Below, in pieces: positions 27,353 through 35,608 of a stretch of 64,000 nt of DNA. The notes beneath the pieces were generated by a model. The model saw nothing but the letters and a program-made list of their open reading frames with translations. It had not been told where the DNA came from and did no database searches. The first letter of the stretch is position 1; each line of letters starts with the position of its first letter. Position numbers and translations under genes: made by a program. Origin of the DNA: Halomicrobium katesii DSM 19301 (lineage in GTDB: Archaea; Halobacteriota; Halobacteria; Halobacteriales; Haloarculaceae); contig NZ_KB905378.1 in the NCBI RefSeq assembly GCF_000379085.1, forward strand, positions 653,075 to 717,074, read 5' to 3'.

Positions 27353-28405
27353 ATGGACAGATCGCAGTACACGCGTCGATCGCTCCTCGGTGGCGTCGCC
27401 GGCCTCGGTGCGACCGCGATGGCCGGCTGTTCGGGACTCCTCGAAAGTCAAGCCGTCGGCGAGCCGCCGGTCGTCGAGGAACGCCCCAACGCCGTCTACT
27501 CCCCGACACACGTCGAGGGGATGGAGATGATCGGTATGACCGACGCGGGCGACCGTCGGATCGGACTGATGTACTCCTACGCCCACCGGTTCTGGACGAT
27601 GGACGTGGGCGACACCGCACGCGTCTCCGCCGGTGACGCCGACACCCACCTGATGGCGAGCGTCTGGGATCCCGACACCGGACAGGTGTTGCCCGTCCGG
27701 AGCGGGCTCTCGATCACGATCGAACGGGACGGCCAGACGATCGACGAGCGCACGCCCTGGACCATGCTCTCACAGAACATGGGCTTTCACTACGGCGACA
27801 ACGTCTCGCTCGACGGGGACGGCACCTACACCGTCACGGTCGAGGCCGGCGGAGTCGGGATCGACCGGCTCGGCGCGTTCGCAGATCGCTTCGCAGAGCC
27901 GGTCACCGCCGAGTTCGAGTGGGAGTTCAGCCGGAGTCGGAGAAACGAGATCAGCTTCCGGCAACTGGACGGTGCCGGCGACCCCGGCGCACTCGACCCG
28001 ATGGAGATGAAGATGCCCCTCTCGGTCGCGCCCGCTCGCGAGGACCTTCCGGGACAGGTCGTCGGAACCGGCGAGACCGGCGACGCGACCCTCGTCGTGG
28101 CAGTGACCGACCGCGGCGGAGAGCCGTACCTCGCCGTCGCCCCCCGGACGCCGTACAACCGCTACGTCCTGCCGGCCATGTCGCTGTCCGCGACGCTCGC
28201 CCGCGAGGGCGAGGCGGTCCTGGACGACTCGCTGTCGGCCGCGATCGATCCCGAACTTGGCTATCACTACGGAACCGCAGTCGACGGCGTCGACTCCGGC
28301 GACGAGCTGACGATCACCGTCGATTCGGTCCCGCAGGTCGCTCGCCACGAGGGCTACGAGACCGCCTTCCTCTCGATGCCCGACGTGGAGCTGACCGTCG
28401 AGTGA
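27353..28405 (+). CDS. Tat-exported P19/Tp34-like lipoprotein (possible metal transport)
   Basis: 350 residues. Twin-arginine signal (TRRSLLGG at 7-14) and lipobox TAMAGC, Cys26. MSQ..MGFHYGDNVSLDGDGTYTV resembles the HYG/GxY core of the P19/Tp34 periplasmic iron-binding family, and the pattern recurs in ELGYHYGTAVDGV, so the protein may contain two related beta-sandwich domains. Methionine-rich MEMKMPL and MEMIGM stretches could be metal ligands (inference). CTATAG at 27324 makes the ATG at 27353 leaderless and excludes an upstream GTG. Confidence 0.75.
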   Translation: MDRSQYTRRSLLGGVAGLGATAMAGCSGLLESQAVGEPPVVEERPNAVYSPTHVEGMEMIGMTDAGDRRIGLMYSYAHRFWTMDVGDTARVSAGDADTHLMASVWDPDTGQVLPVRSGLSITIERDGQTIDERTPWTMLSQNMGFHYGDNVSLDGDGTYTVTVEAGGVGIDRLGAFADRFAEPVTAEFEWEFSRSRRNEISFRQLDGAGDPGALDPMEMKMPLSVAPAREDLPGQVVGTGETGDATLVVAVTDRGGEPYLAVAPRTPYNRYVLPAMSLSATLAREGEAVLDDSLSAAIDPELGYHYGTAVDGVDSGDELTITVDSVPQVARHEGYETAFLSMPDVELTVE

Positions 28406-28503
28406 CGGCACGACCGCGGAGTGCGGTCCACCCGCCGTTCACGACCGCTGTGGTGCGCGTGGAAAAGAAATCGTTATAGGTCGCGGCTTCCGACCGTCGA
28501 AGT

Positions 28504-29355
28504 ATGCAACGACGAGCCGCGGCGATTTACTTCGTGTTCTTCCTCGTCGTCGGTGCTGGGGCGTATGCCTACATCGGCGTCGCCGAGCAGACCAGCCAGC
28601 CACAGTACGACCTCGACGGAACGATGGTCGAGAGCAACGAGACGGTCGCGATCGGCGAGACCGAGTACACGCTCAGCGGGATCAATCGCGAAGGAGGGAG
28701 CCACGGCAGTGGCGGCGAGCTCGTCTCCGAGCTGACCTGGACCAACGCCTCTTACGTCGGCACGGGATCGATCTCGCACAACTCGACGACGGAGTATCAA
28801 AACGAGAGCTACCGGGTCCTCGTCGCCAACGAGACCGGCGTCTCCGAGTTCACGCTGGAGGCCCAGCAGAACGTCAGCGCGATCTTGCAGGCCGACCCCG
28901 CGGTCGAGAACACCACCGCGACGCGTGACGGGACCGACTACGTCGTCTACCGGAACAACGACACCATCCAGCCACTCGCGGAGTACCTGCCCGAACCCGA
29001 GCGCCGGACCGTCTCCGTGGGCGAGACCTTCCCCTACGAGGGCAACGACGCGACCGTCGTCAACGTCACCGCCAGCGAGGTCCGCCTCGAATGGGACAGC
29101 TCCGAGGAGAACGCCGTCGAGCTCACCGAGGGCGGGAACGTCACGCTCGCCGACGGCCAGCAGTACTTCGCCAACTACCACGGCGAAGAGTCGGTCTCGC
29201 TGGTCCCGGCAAGTCAGTACAGCGAGTACGTCCAGACGAACAACGAACGCGACAGCTTCCAGACGCGGCTCAACGGTCTGTGGGGAATCGCGATCATCAG
29301 CGGACTCGCCGCACTGACCGCCCTCTCGACCGCGTACCTGCCCGTCCGGGGCTAA
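28504..29355 (+). CDS. Bitopic membrane protein with large extracellular Asn/Glu-rich domain
   Basis: 283 residues. N-terminal TM about 7-25 (AIYFVFFLVVGAGAYAYIG), an extracytoplasmic domain of about 230 residues with many N-glycosylation sequons (NET, NAS, NST, NES), and a C-terminal TM about 258-277. Third gene of the set with the two lipoproteins, with its own TATA-like GTTATAGG at about 28473. Function not recognised; the context suggests a membrane partner for the exported pair. Confidence 0.7.
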   Translation: MQRRAAAIYFVFFLVVGAGAYAYIGVAEQTSQPQYDLDGTMVESNETVAIGETEYTLSGINREGGSHGSGGELVSELTWTNASYVGTGSISHNSTTEYQNESYRVLVANETGVSEFTLEAQQNVSAILQADPAVENTTATRDGTDYVVYRNNDTIQPLAEYLPEPERRTVSVGETFPYEGNDATVVNVTASEVRLEWDSSEENAVELTEGGNVTLADGQQYFANYHGEESVSLVPASQYSEYVQTNNERDSFQTRLNGLWGIAIISGLAALTALSTAYLPVRG

Positions 29356-29463
29356 CACGTCCGGCCGTCACTCTTTCGTGAGCGTTACTCTCCGAGTATC
29401 GGATGTGGGTACACGGCCGCCGCTGTGAACAGTCGCCGCCAGAAACACCGCTTCTCGCTCGCG

Positions 29464-29676
29464 TTACCGCCCGCTCCAGCTGAGCGACGCCAGCGCCGCG
29501 CCCAGCGCGATCGTCGCCACGACGCCCAGAATCTGTAGCACCGACACCACCAGACTCCCGTTGGTCGTCCACGGCGTGCCCGCGACAGTTCCGAGTCCGA
29601 TCAACACGAGCACCACGCCCGTGCCGATCCCGAGCGGTTCCGCGAGGTCGTCGAATCGCTCCGTGAGTGCGTTCAT
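29464..29676 (-). CDS. Small two-TM membrane protein
   Basis: 70 residues with two hydrophobic helices (about 18-35 GIGTGVVLVLIGLGTVAG and 44-65). ATG at 29676 is about 28 bases after a minus-strand GATTTACC box, so it is probably leaderless. No family recognised. Confidence 0.65.
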   Translation of the reverse strand: MNALTERFDDLAEPLGIGTGVVLVLIGLGTVAGTPWTTNGSLVVSVLQILGVVATIALGAALASLSWSGR

Positions 29677-29759
29677 ACTCGCCACCTCGGCACTGACCGT
29701 GGTAAATCTCGTGGTTCTGGCACGCGCCGTCGGATCTCCGACTCGGAGACACCTCTCAT

Positions 29760-29836
29760 GCGGACAGTTGTAGTTGCGTACCGGTGAGCGTCGCCACGGG
29801 GTAGACGCTCACCGCTACATTCCTACAACTGTCCGT
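29760..29836. mobile_element. Palindromic MITE-like element, family 1 copy B
   Basis: 77 bases, ends GCGGACAGTTGTAG / CTACAACTGTCCGT, flanked by AT on both sides. Inner stem GGTGAGCGTC / GACGCTCACC differs in sequence from copy A but is still complementary. The reverse-complement empty site reads CGCTGATGAGAG. It lies next to tRNA-Lys 3'-end fragments. Confidence 0.8.
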
Positions 29837-29848
29837 ATCAGCGTGGTA

Positions 29849-30006
29849 CTCGCAGCAAACTGCGACGGGCCGGGAGGGACCTGAACCGGATCCAGACGTG
29901 CTCGCCTGCTGCGCGCGACTGGTAGGGTGCAAGTCCTCCGTACGCATTTGCTGCTCGCAGATCGCTCGCAGCAAACTGCGACGGGCGGGGAGAGACTTGA
30001 ACCGGA
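29849..30006. repeat. Two tandem copies of a tRNA-Lys 3'-end fragment
   Basis: Segments 29849-29890 and 29965-30006 match each other over 42 bases with about three differences. Each contains, on the minus strand, the T-arm and acceptor 3' half of tRNA-Lys (GGTTCAAGTCCCTCC then CGGCCC) followed by a TCGCAG/CTGCGA hairpin. Neither has a 5' half, so neither is a tRNA gene. The spacer to the real gene holds GGAGCGAAGCGAG. Confidence 0.8.
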
Positions 30007-30101
30007 GGAACAAATGCTCACTCGCTTCGCTCCTTGCGCGTTCCTTCCAGGGTTCAAGCCCACGTGACCGCTTCGCCCTTCACGTCCGTTCGTCGCAGAA
30101 G

Positions 30102-30174
<73 letters not shown>

Positions 30175-30214
30175 TCGATTTGGTGTGAGGGCAGCGAGGG
30201 CTAAGGGCTTACGA

Positions 30215-31204
30215 TTACTCGTCGTCGAAGGGGAGTTCGATTTCGTAGCCGACGGCCTCGATAGCGGCGTCGAGCACGCCGTCGACGTTGTCCTCCTCGG
30301 TGACGCTCATGTAGTGGTCGGCCTCGACATCGCGGGTGAGATCCGCCTTGTTCGCGACCGTCAGGACGGGCGCGTCGAAGCGGTCTTCGAGCGCGTCGCG
30401 CAGTTCCAGCTGGACCGCGATCGGGTAGCCGCAGTTGCCGCTGGCGTCGAGGAAGACGAGCACGGCGTCGGCGAGGTGCTCGACGGCGCTGACGGCCTGG
30501 GACTCGATGTCGTTGCGCTCGGCCTCGGGGCGGTCGAGGAGCCCCGGCGTGTCCACGAGCTGGTAGCGGATGCGGTCGCGTTCGACGTGGCCGACGCGTA
30601 TCTGTGTCGTCGTGAAGGGGTAGCTCGCAGTTTCGTTGCGGGCGTTCGTGACCAGGTTAACGAACGACGACTTGCCGACGTTGGGGTAGCCGGCGACGAC
30701 GATGGTCGGTTCGTCGGGGCGGATATCCGGCAGCGTCTTCAGGGCGTCGCGGGCGGCGGAGATGCCGGCGAGGTCGTCTTCGACCTCCTCGACGATGTCC
30801 GCCATCCGGGCGAACGCCTGCTTGCGGAGCTTGCGGGCGGTGTCGGCGTCGCCGGTCATCCGACCCTGGTACTCGCTGTGGATGTCCTTGGCCTTGCGAG
30901 AGGCCCACTGGACCTCCGAGAGGTGCTGTCGAAGGGCGTCGATGCCGCCCTCGCCCTCGACGTTGCTCGTGATGACGGCGTCGGCGAGTTCGACGTAGAA
31001 CGGATCGAGCGTGTCGATGTCCGGCCACGCGGTGACGACGTTCTGGAGGTTGTCCGAGACGATGTTCGACGCCGTCTGGAGCATCGACTGCTGGCCCTCG
31101 ATCCCGGTCTTCGCCTTGCCGGCGCGGGCAGCCCGAGAAAAGGCCTTGTCGATGACTTCCTCGGCGGTCGGCGTCGTCGGAAGGTCCTCGAAGGGATGGC
31201 TCAT
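30215..31204 (-). CDS. NOG1/OBG-type GTPase
   Basis: 329 residues, archaeal short NOG1 family. N-terminal helical domain (about 1-160) then the G domain: G1 AGYPNVGKSS (about 169-178), G2 TTTQIRVGH, G3 DTPGLLDRP, G4 NKADL. NOG1 proteins act in large-subunit ribosome biogenesis. ATG at 31204 (MSHPFEDLP) matches the family start; the ORF extension is spurious. Confidence 0.92.
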   Translation of the reverse strand: MSHPFEDLPTTPTAEEVIDKAFSRAARAGKAKTGIEGQQSMLQTASNIVSDNLQNVVTAWPDIDTLDPFYVELADAVITSNVEGEGGIDALRQHLSEVQWASRKAKDIHSEYQGRMTGDADTARKLRKQAFARMADIVEEVEDDLAGISAARDALKTLPDIRPDEPTIVVAGYPNVGKSSFVNLVTNARNETASYPFTTTQIRVGHVERDRIRYQLVDTPGLLDRPEAERNDIESQAVSAVEHLADAVLVFLDASGNCGYPIAVQLELRDALEDRFDAPVLTVANKADLTRDVEADHYMSVTEEDNVDGVLDAAIEAVGYEIELPFDDE

Positions 31205-31334
31205 TGGACCGGGATACACGGCCTGCGCGTAAAAGCACGTTCGTTCGAGCGCGCGTCTCGGAGAGTCGGTGCCCAGCGCCGTCGAATCTCGGCGTCGAAG
31301 CCCTCGACGGTGCGGCGTCGGGCCGAAGCCAGGG

Positions 31335-31709
31335 CTACTGTTCCGTGAGCAAGTCACAGTGTCGCCGGAGAGAGGACGGCAGCTCCTCGGCGTGACCGTG
31401 GAGCAGGTCGACGAGCGCGGCCGCCTCCGCGAACCGCGGTCCGCGTCTGACACGCAGTGGCTCTCGGTCCCACTCGATCAGATCGGCCTCGGCCAGCGTC
31501 GGCAGGTGGGAGTGTACGAATTCTCTGTGTAGCAGGTCCCGGTCGCGCTGTGGCGGCGACGAGTGTGCAGCCTCGGGGAGCGCCAGCGTCTCGTCGGCCC
31601 GCGCGTCGGCCAGCGCGACGACGACCCGTCGGCGCGGCTCGGCCGCGAGTGCCCGAAACATCGTATCCCACCGTTCGATCGACCGTCGTCCGTCGACCGT
31701 CCCCGTCAT
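31335..31709 (-). CDS. Haloarchaeal winged-helix regulator (DUF7344-like)
   Basis: 124 residues. Residues 12-45 (WDTMFRALAAEPRRRVVVAL) and 65-100 (LLHREFVHSHLPTLAEADLI) follow the helix pattern of haloarchaeal ArsR-like proteins, with the wing at WDREPLRVRRG. A GATTATAAC box lies about 27 bases upstream on the minus strand, supporting a nearly leaderless start at 31709. Target unknown. Confidence 0.75.
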   Translation of the reverse strand: MTGTVDGRRSIERWDTMFRALAAEPRRRVVVALADARADETLALPEAAHSSPPQRDRDLLHREFVHSHLPTLAEADLIEWDREPLRVRRGPRFAEAAALVDLLHGHAEELPSSLRRHCDLLTEQ

Positions 31710-31818
31710 CGTTGCGCTGGAGTTATAATCCAGTTCACAAAAAATTTCTGAAAGTAGACTATCAGGAATTGTCGTTCGTTTCGACGCCGCTTTTGTATCG
31801 CGTGAGACAACGACGGGT

Positions 31819-32136
31819 ATGGCCGAGATCGACGCCGGGGAGATCCTCCCCAACGAGCACGTCCAGCAGATGGCCGCCGACGGGACGGTCACACAGATGC
31901 ACCGCGGTCACGCCTACGCCAGCGAGGGCGACACCTTCGTGATCGACGGCCAGCGCTTCGCGGTCACCGACGTGACCCACCGGACGCTGGGGGACCTGAC
32001 CGACGAGGACGCACGGCGCGAGGGATCGGACGACCTCGAAGCCTACAAGCGCCGCCTCGAACGCGTCCACGACGAATTCGAGTGGGACCCCGAGAGCGAC
32101 GTGGTGCGCCATCGGTTCGAGCCGGTCGAGGACTGA
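31819..32136 (+). CDS. ASCH-domain protein
   Basis: 105 residues. Short beta-barrel with GEILPNEHVQQM, a RGHAYASEGDTFVIDGQRF strand pair and FAVTDVTHRTLGDLTDEDARREG, as in ASCH (PUA-like) proteins, which bind RNA or modified nucleotides. Role in this organism unknown. Single gene. Confidence 0.8.
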   Translation: MAEIDAGEILPNEHVQQMAADGTVTQMHRGHAYASEGDTFVIDGQRFAVTDVTHRTLGDLTDEDARREGSDDLEAYKRRLERVHDEFEWDPESDVVRHRFEPVED

Positions 32137-32168
32137 GGACCGGTTCCCGACCGCTCGTCGGGCTCACG

Positions 32169-32225
32169 CTCGCTCCTACCGACGAGCCGCCAGTTCGTCC
32201 CGCAGATCGCTCACGTCCACATCGC
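32169..32225. repeat. Truncated duplicate of the hisE 3' end
   Basis: On the minus strand this repeats the last about 16 codons of hisE including its TAG and the following GAGCGAGCG, 142 bases downstream of the original. Changes at the end (Ala-Arg-Arg for Glu-Arg-Arg) show it has begun to diverge. The spacer includes an imperfect palindrome CGAGCGC-(GAGCATTGCGA)-GCGCTCG directly after the real stop. Confidence 0.85.
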
Positions 32226-32317
32226 TACCACCTTTTTCCGCTTCGGGTGCGCTGTGCGCACCACTCGCGCAAAAACGTGGGCGAAAAAACGAGCGCTCGC
32301 AATGCTCGCGCTCGCTC

Positions 32318-32617
32318 CTACCGCCGCTCGGCCAGTTCGTCCCGCAGATCGCTCACGTCCAGATCTTTCATCGCCAGCATCACCAGCAGGTGGTAGACGA
32401 TGTCGGCGCTCTCGTGGGCAATCTCCTCGTGGTCGTCGTCTTTTGCCGCCAAAATCAGTTCCGTCGTCTCCTCGCCCAGCTTTTCCAGGACGGCGTTCTC
32501 GCCTTTCTCGTGAGTGAACAGCGAGGCGGTGTAGGAGTCTTCGGGCAGGTCGGCCTTGCGCTGCTCGATGACGCTGAACAGTTCGTCGAGAATCACGTCG
32601 GCGTCGGCATCGGTCAT
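32318..32617 (-). CDS. hisE: Phosphoribosyl-ATP pyrophosphohydrolase
   Basis: 99 residues, second step of histidine biosynthesis (PR-ATP to PR-AMP). All-alpha MazG-like fold: LFSVIEQRKADLPEDSYTAS, KLGEETTELILAAK with metal-binding EExxE, and ESADIVYHLLVMLA with ExxD. ATG at 32617 is preferred to an upstream TTG. The 3' end is partly duplicated downstream. Confidence 0.95.
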   Translation of the reverse strand: MTDADADVILDELFSVIEQRKADLPEDSYTASLFTHEKGENAVLEKLGEETTELILAAKDDDHEEIAHESADIVYHLLVMLAMKDLDVSDLRDELAERR

Positions 32618-32659
32618 ATGCAACTCAGCGTGGGCGCGCGTCTTGAGAGCATCGCTCCG

Positions 32660-32857
32660 TTACGCTGCTCCTGGGTGGTCGTTTGAGAGATAGTAGTACG
32701 CAGTGAGTGCGCCGTAGTACAGCAGGCCAGCGATAATCGGGAGCAACACGAACGCAATCCAGTGATTCGGAAGGAGGTCTCCGAAGAGCACGGCTGAGAC
32801 CATCAACGACGCGAACAGGAGGACGACACTGGTACCGAGCGTCAGTGAGCGGGTCAT
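32660..32857 (-). CDS. Small two-TM membrane protein
   Basis: 65 residues, hydrophobic helices at about 5-27 and 33-56 (WIAFVLLPIIAGLLYYGALT), short polar C-terminus. A strong ATAAATAAAA box lies on the minus strand about 45 bases upstream. No known family. Confidence 0.7.
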   Translation of the reverse strand: MTRSLTLGTSVVLLFASLMVSAVLFGDLLPNHWIAFVLLPIIAGLLYYGALTAYYYLSNDHPGAA

Positions 32858-32938
32858 CTGTCGTCGGCGTTTACGGCCTGTAGACTTTTATTTATCGACT
32901 GATTGCAGTCGAAAGAACGGCGCTCGTCACAACCCACT

Positions 32939-33532
32939 TCAAGCTTCCACACTCTCGAAGAACGCCAGATCGTGGAGCCGGGAGTCCTCTGTCAGCTCCG
33001 GGTGGAAAGAGGTCCCGACGACGGGGCCCTGTTTGACCGCCACCGGACGGCCGTCCCACTCGGCCAGCACCGCGACGCCCTCGCCCACGGCGTCGATGAC
33101 GGGCGCGCGGATGAACACCGCCGGGAAGGGCTCGTCGAGGCCGGCCACGTCCAGTGGGGCCTCGAAGCTGTCTTTCTGGCGGCCGAAGGCGTTGCGCTCG
33201 ACTGTCACGTCGAGCAGGTCGAGTTCGTCGACGCGGTCGTCCTGTGGGTCCGTCGAGGCGACGATCAGGCCGGCACAGGTCGCCAGCATCGGCTTGCCGG
33301 CGTCGACGTGGTCGACGATCTCGGCGGCGATGCCCTCGTCGCGGAGCAGGCGGGAGATCGTCGTCGACTCCCCGCCCGGCAGCAGCAACGCGTCACACTC
33401 CGGGACGGTCCCCGAGTGGCGGATCTCGCGGATCTCGGCGTCCTCGCCGTGGGCTCGTGCGGCCCGCTCGATGGCGGTCGCGTGCTCGGACACGTCGCCC
33501 TGGACGGCGATCACGCCAGCGGTCAGCGTCAT
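32939..33532 (-). CDS. pdxT: Pyridoxal 5'-phosphate synthase glutaminase subunit
   Basis: 197 residues, class I glutamine amidotransferase. GVIAVQGDVSEH at the N-terminus, LLLPGGESTTI (about 48-58), nucleophile Cys in MLATCAGLIV (about 84-93), and catalytic HPE in VGTSFHPELTED. Supplies ammonia to PdxS, which is not in this window. Confidence 0.96.
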   Translation of the reverse strand: MTLTAGVIAVQGDVSEHATAIERAARAHGEDAEIREIRHSGTVPECDALLLPGGESTTISRLLRDEGIAAEIVDHVDAGKPMLATCAGLIVASTDPQDDRVDELDLLDVTVERNAFGRQKDSFEAPLDVAGLDEPFPAVFIRAPVIDAVGEGVAVLAEWDGRPVAVKQGPVVGTSFHPELTEDSRLHDLAFFESVEA

Positions 33533-33619
33533 GCCCGCCCGTAGGCGATTGGGGGCGAAAAAGCTCTCGTTGTCGTCGGCGGACCAACGCTTAGGTGCGG
33601 GGATTCCCTTGCCGGAGAC

Positions 33620-34639
33620 ATGGGAGACAGCCGCCGCGATCCGGTGTCGGTCCGCGACGACGGCTCACAGGACCTCTACGATATTGCAGAGTGGGAAGTC
33701 AGGTCGTGGCTCGACCGCGTCGCGTGGCTCTGCTACGCCGCGCTGGTGTACTCGCTGCGCGGGTTCGTCGTGCTCGCGGCGATCGCGATCTTGCTCTCGC
33801 AGTTCCTCGTGGGCGGTCTCGGCGCGCTGTCGAATCCGGTACTCGGCGCGTTCACGGTGCTGTCCGCGGTCCCGGCGCTGGCACTGGCCGCCTACGCCTG
33901 GCACACCGACGTGACGACCAAAGAGCCACTGGCGTTGCTCGTCGCGACGTTCGCTCTCGGAGTGTTGTTCGCCAGTTTCGCCGGGATCGCCAACAGTGGC
34001 CTCGGCCCCGCAGTCCAGGGGATCGGGTCGGGCTTTCTGGCGTCGATCGTCGGCACCGTCCTCTTTTACTTCCTCGTCGTCGGCCCGGTCGAGGAGGGCG
34101 TCAAGCTGCTGTCGGTGCGACTGGTCGCCTACCGGAGCGACCGCTTCGACGCCGTCATCGACGGAGCGGTGTACGGTGCAGTCGCCGGACTGGGCTTTGC
34201 GACGATCGAGAACGCGCTGTACATCACCCAGAACGCCGACGCTGGCGTGACCGTCGCCAACGCCGTCATGGAGGCCGGCTCGATCACGTTCCTGCGCTCG
34301 CTGGCGGGTCCGGGTCACGTGATCTACTCGGCGTTCGCCGGCTACTACCTCGGACTGGCGAAGTTCAACCGCGAACACGCCGGCCCGATCGTCATCAAGG
34401 GGCTCATCGTCGCGTCGCTGATCCACGCCACCTACAACACGCTGGTCGGCGTCGTCCCGGCCGTCGTCTCGGTGCTCACCGGCGTCTCGCCGCTGGTCGC
34501 CTTCCTCGGCTTCGTCCTCGTCTACGACGGCGTGTTCGGCGCGTTGCTGCTAGGCAAGTTCAACGCCTACGAACGGGCCTACGAGCGGGCACACACCGAC
34601 GAGGTGCCCGCACCGGAACTGACAGAGTTCGATCCCTGA
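33620..34639 (+). CDS. PrsW-family intramembrane metalloprotease
   Basis: 339 residues, about eight TM segments after a 40-residue cytoplasmic N-terminus. Catalytic-type motifs: VEEGVK (EExxK, about 156-161), GFATIEN, GHVIYSAFAGYYLG and IHATYN, in the PrsW/CPBP-like order. Relatives cleave anti-sigma factors or membrane proteins; substrate here unknown. Ends directly against the convergent riboflavin synthase gene with no spacer. Confidence 0.88.
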   Translation: MGDSRRDPVSVRDDGSQDLYDIAEWEVRSWLDRVAWLCYAALVYSLRGFVVLAAIAILLSQFLVGGLGALSNPVLGAFTVLSAVPALALAAYAWHTDVTTKEPLALLVATFALGVLFASFAGIANSGLGPAVQGIGSGFLASIVGTVLFYFLVVGPVEEGVKLLSVRLVAYRSDRFDAVIDGAVYGAVAGLGFATIENALYITQNADAGVTVANAVMEAGSITFLRSLAGPGHVIYSAFAGYYLGLAKFNREHAGPIVIKGLIVASLIHATYNTLVGVVPAVVSVLTGVSPLVAFLGFVLVYDGVFGALLLGKFNAYERAYERAHTDEVPAPELTEFDP

Positions 34640-35218
34640 TCAGACCATCCGCTCGACGTACTTCGCGATCACGTCGACTTCCAGGTGGGCGGCGTCGCCG
34701 GGGGACTTCTCGGAGAGCGTCGTCACGTCGTAGGTCGTCGGGATGATCGCCACGGCGAAGGAGTCCTCGCAGCGGTCGGCGACGGTGAGACTGATGCCGT
34801 CGACGGTGATCGAGCCCTTCTCGACGACGTAGCGCTCCACGTCGGCGGGCAGCGAGAAGGTAAAGCGCCAGTCCTCGCCGACGCGCTCGATCTCCTCGAC
34901 GGTCGCCGTCGCGTCGACGTGGCCCTGCACGATGTGGCCGTCGAAACGGCCGTCCGCCGGCATCGCCCGTTCGAGGTTCAGTTCGTCGCCCTCGGCGATT
35001 TCGTCGAAGAAGGTGCGGTCGATCGTCTCCTCGGCCAGGAACACGGAGAACCACTCGCCCGGTTCGAACGCCTCGACGGTGAGACACGCGCCGCTGACGC
35101 TGATCGACTGGCCGTGGCTCAGTTCCTCGAACGGCGATCCGATCCGGAGTCGTCGGCCGTCCGCTGTATCCTCGACCGCCCGCACTTCGCCCGTCGCCTC
35201 GACGATGCCCGTGAACAT
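34640..35218 (-). CDS. ribE: Riboflavin synthase, alpha-chain type
   Basis: 192 residues. N-terminal MFTGIVEATGEV and two homologous lumazine-binding beta-barrels (about 1-90 and 91-185), each with a V(S/D)GxxLTV block: SVSGACLTVEAF and TVDGISLTVADR. Dismutates 6,7-dimethyl-8-ribityllumazine to riboflavin. This bacterial-type enzyme is characteristic of haloarchaea, while methanogens use an unrelated one. Confidence 0.96.
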   Translation of the reverse strand: MFTGIVEATGEVRAVEDTADGRRLRIGSPFEELSHGQSISVSGACLTVEAFEPGEWFSVFLAEETIDRTFFDEIAEGDELNLERAMPADGRFDGHIVQGHVDATATVEEIERVGEDWRFTFSLPADVERYVVEKGSITVDGISLTVADRCEDSFAVAIIPTTYDVTTLSEKSPGDAAHLEVDVIAKYVERMV

Positions 35219-35316
35219 ACCACCGCTTTGAACAGCCGTCACAAGAGAGTTATGGCTAACGGATATGGAACGGCCGCAGCGAACGGCTTTTGCCAGACGG
35301 TCGCGTACGCTGGCCC

Positions 35317-35550
35317 ATGCCACGCGGGATTCTGGAACTGATCGGCCTCGCCGGCTCGGTCCTGTTCGCGTCGTCAGTGGGGCTGTTCGGTCTCCAAACG
35401 CTCGCCGACGGCGACACCCTCGCCGGACTGGGCTATCTGGCCGTCGCTGCGCTGATGGTGCTCGTCCCCTACTACGTGACGACACCCGACGACGTGGCCG
35501 GTAGCGCGGCTGAGCGAGCGGTCGGGTGGGTCGTACGAGACGACGACTAG
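35317..35550 (+). CDS. Small two-TM membrane protein
   Basis: 77 residues with helices at about 6-27 (LELIGLAGSVLFASSVGLFG) and 37-54, then a short acidic tail. ATG at 35317 chosen from codon bias. No family recognised. Confidence 0.65.
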   Translation: MPRGILELIGLAGSVLFASSVGLFGLQTLADGDTLAGLGYLAVAALMVLVPYYVTTPDDVAGSAAERAVGWVVRDDD

Positions 35551-35608
35551 TCCTCAGCGCGCCAGCAGTCGTCGCGCTCAACTACGAGAGAACTCGAAAA
35601 CGGATCTG

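Noticed and set aside
29849-30006. Extra tRNA genes beside tRNA-Lys
   Set aside because: Only the T-arm and acceptor 3' half are present; no anticodon arm or 5' half.
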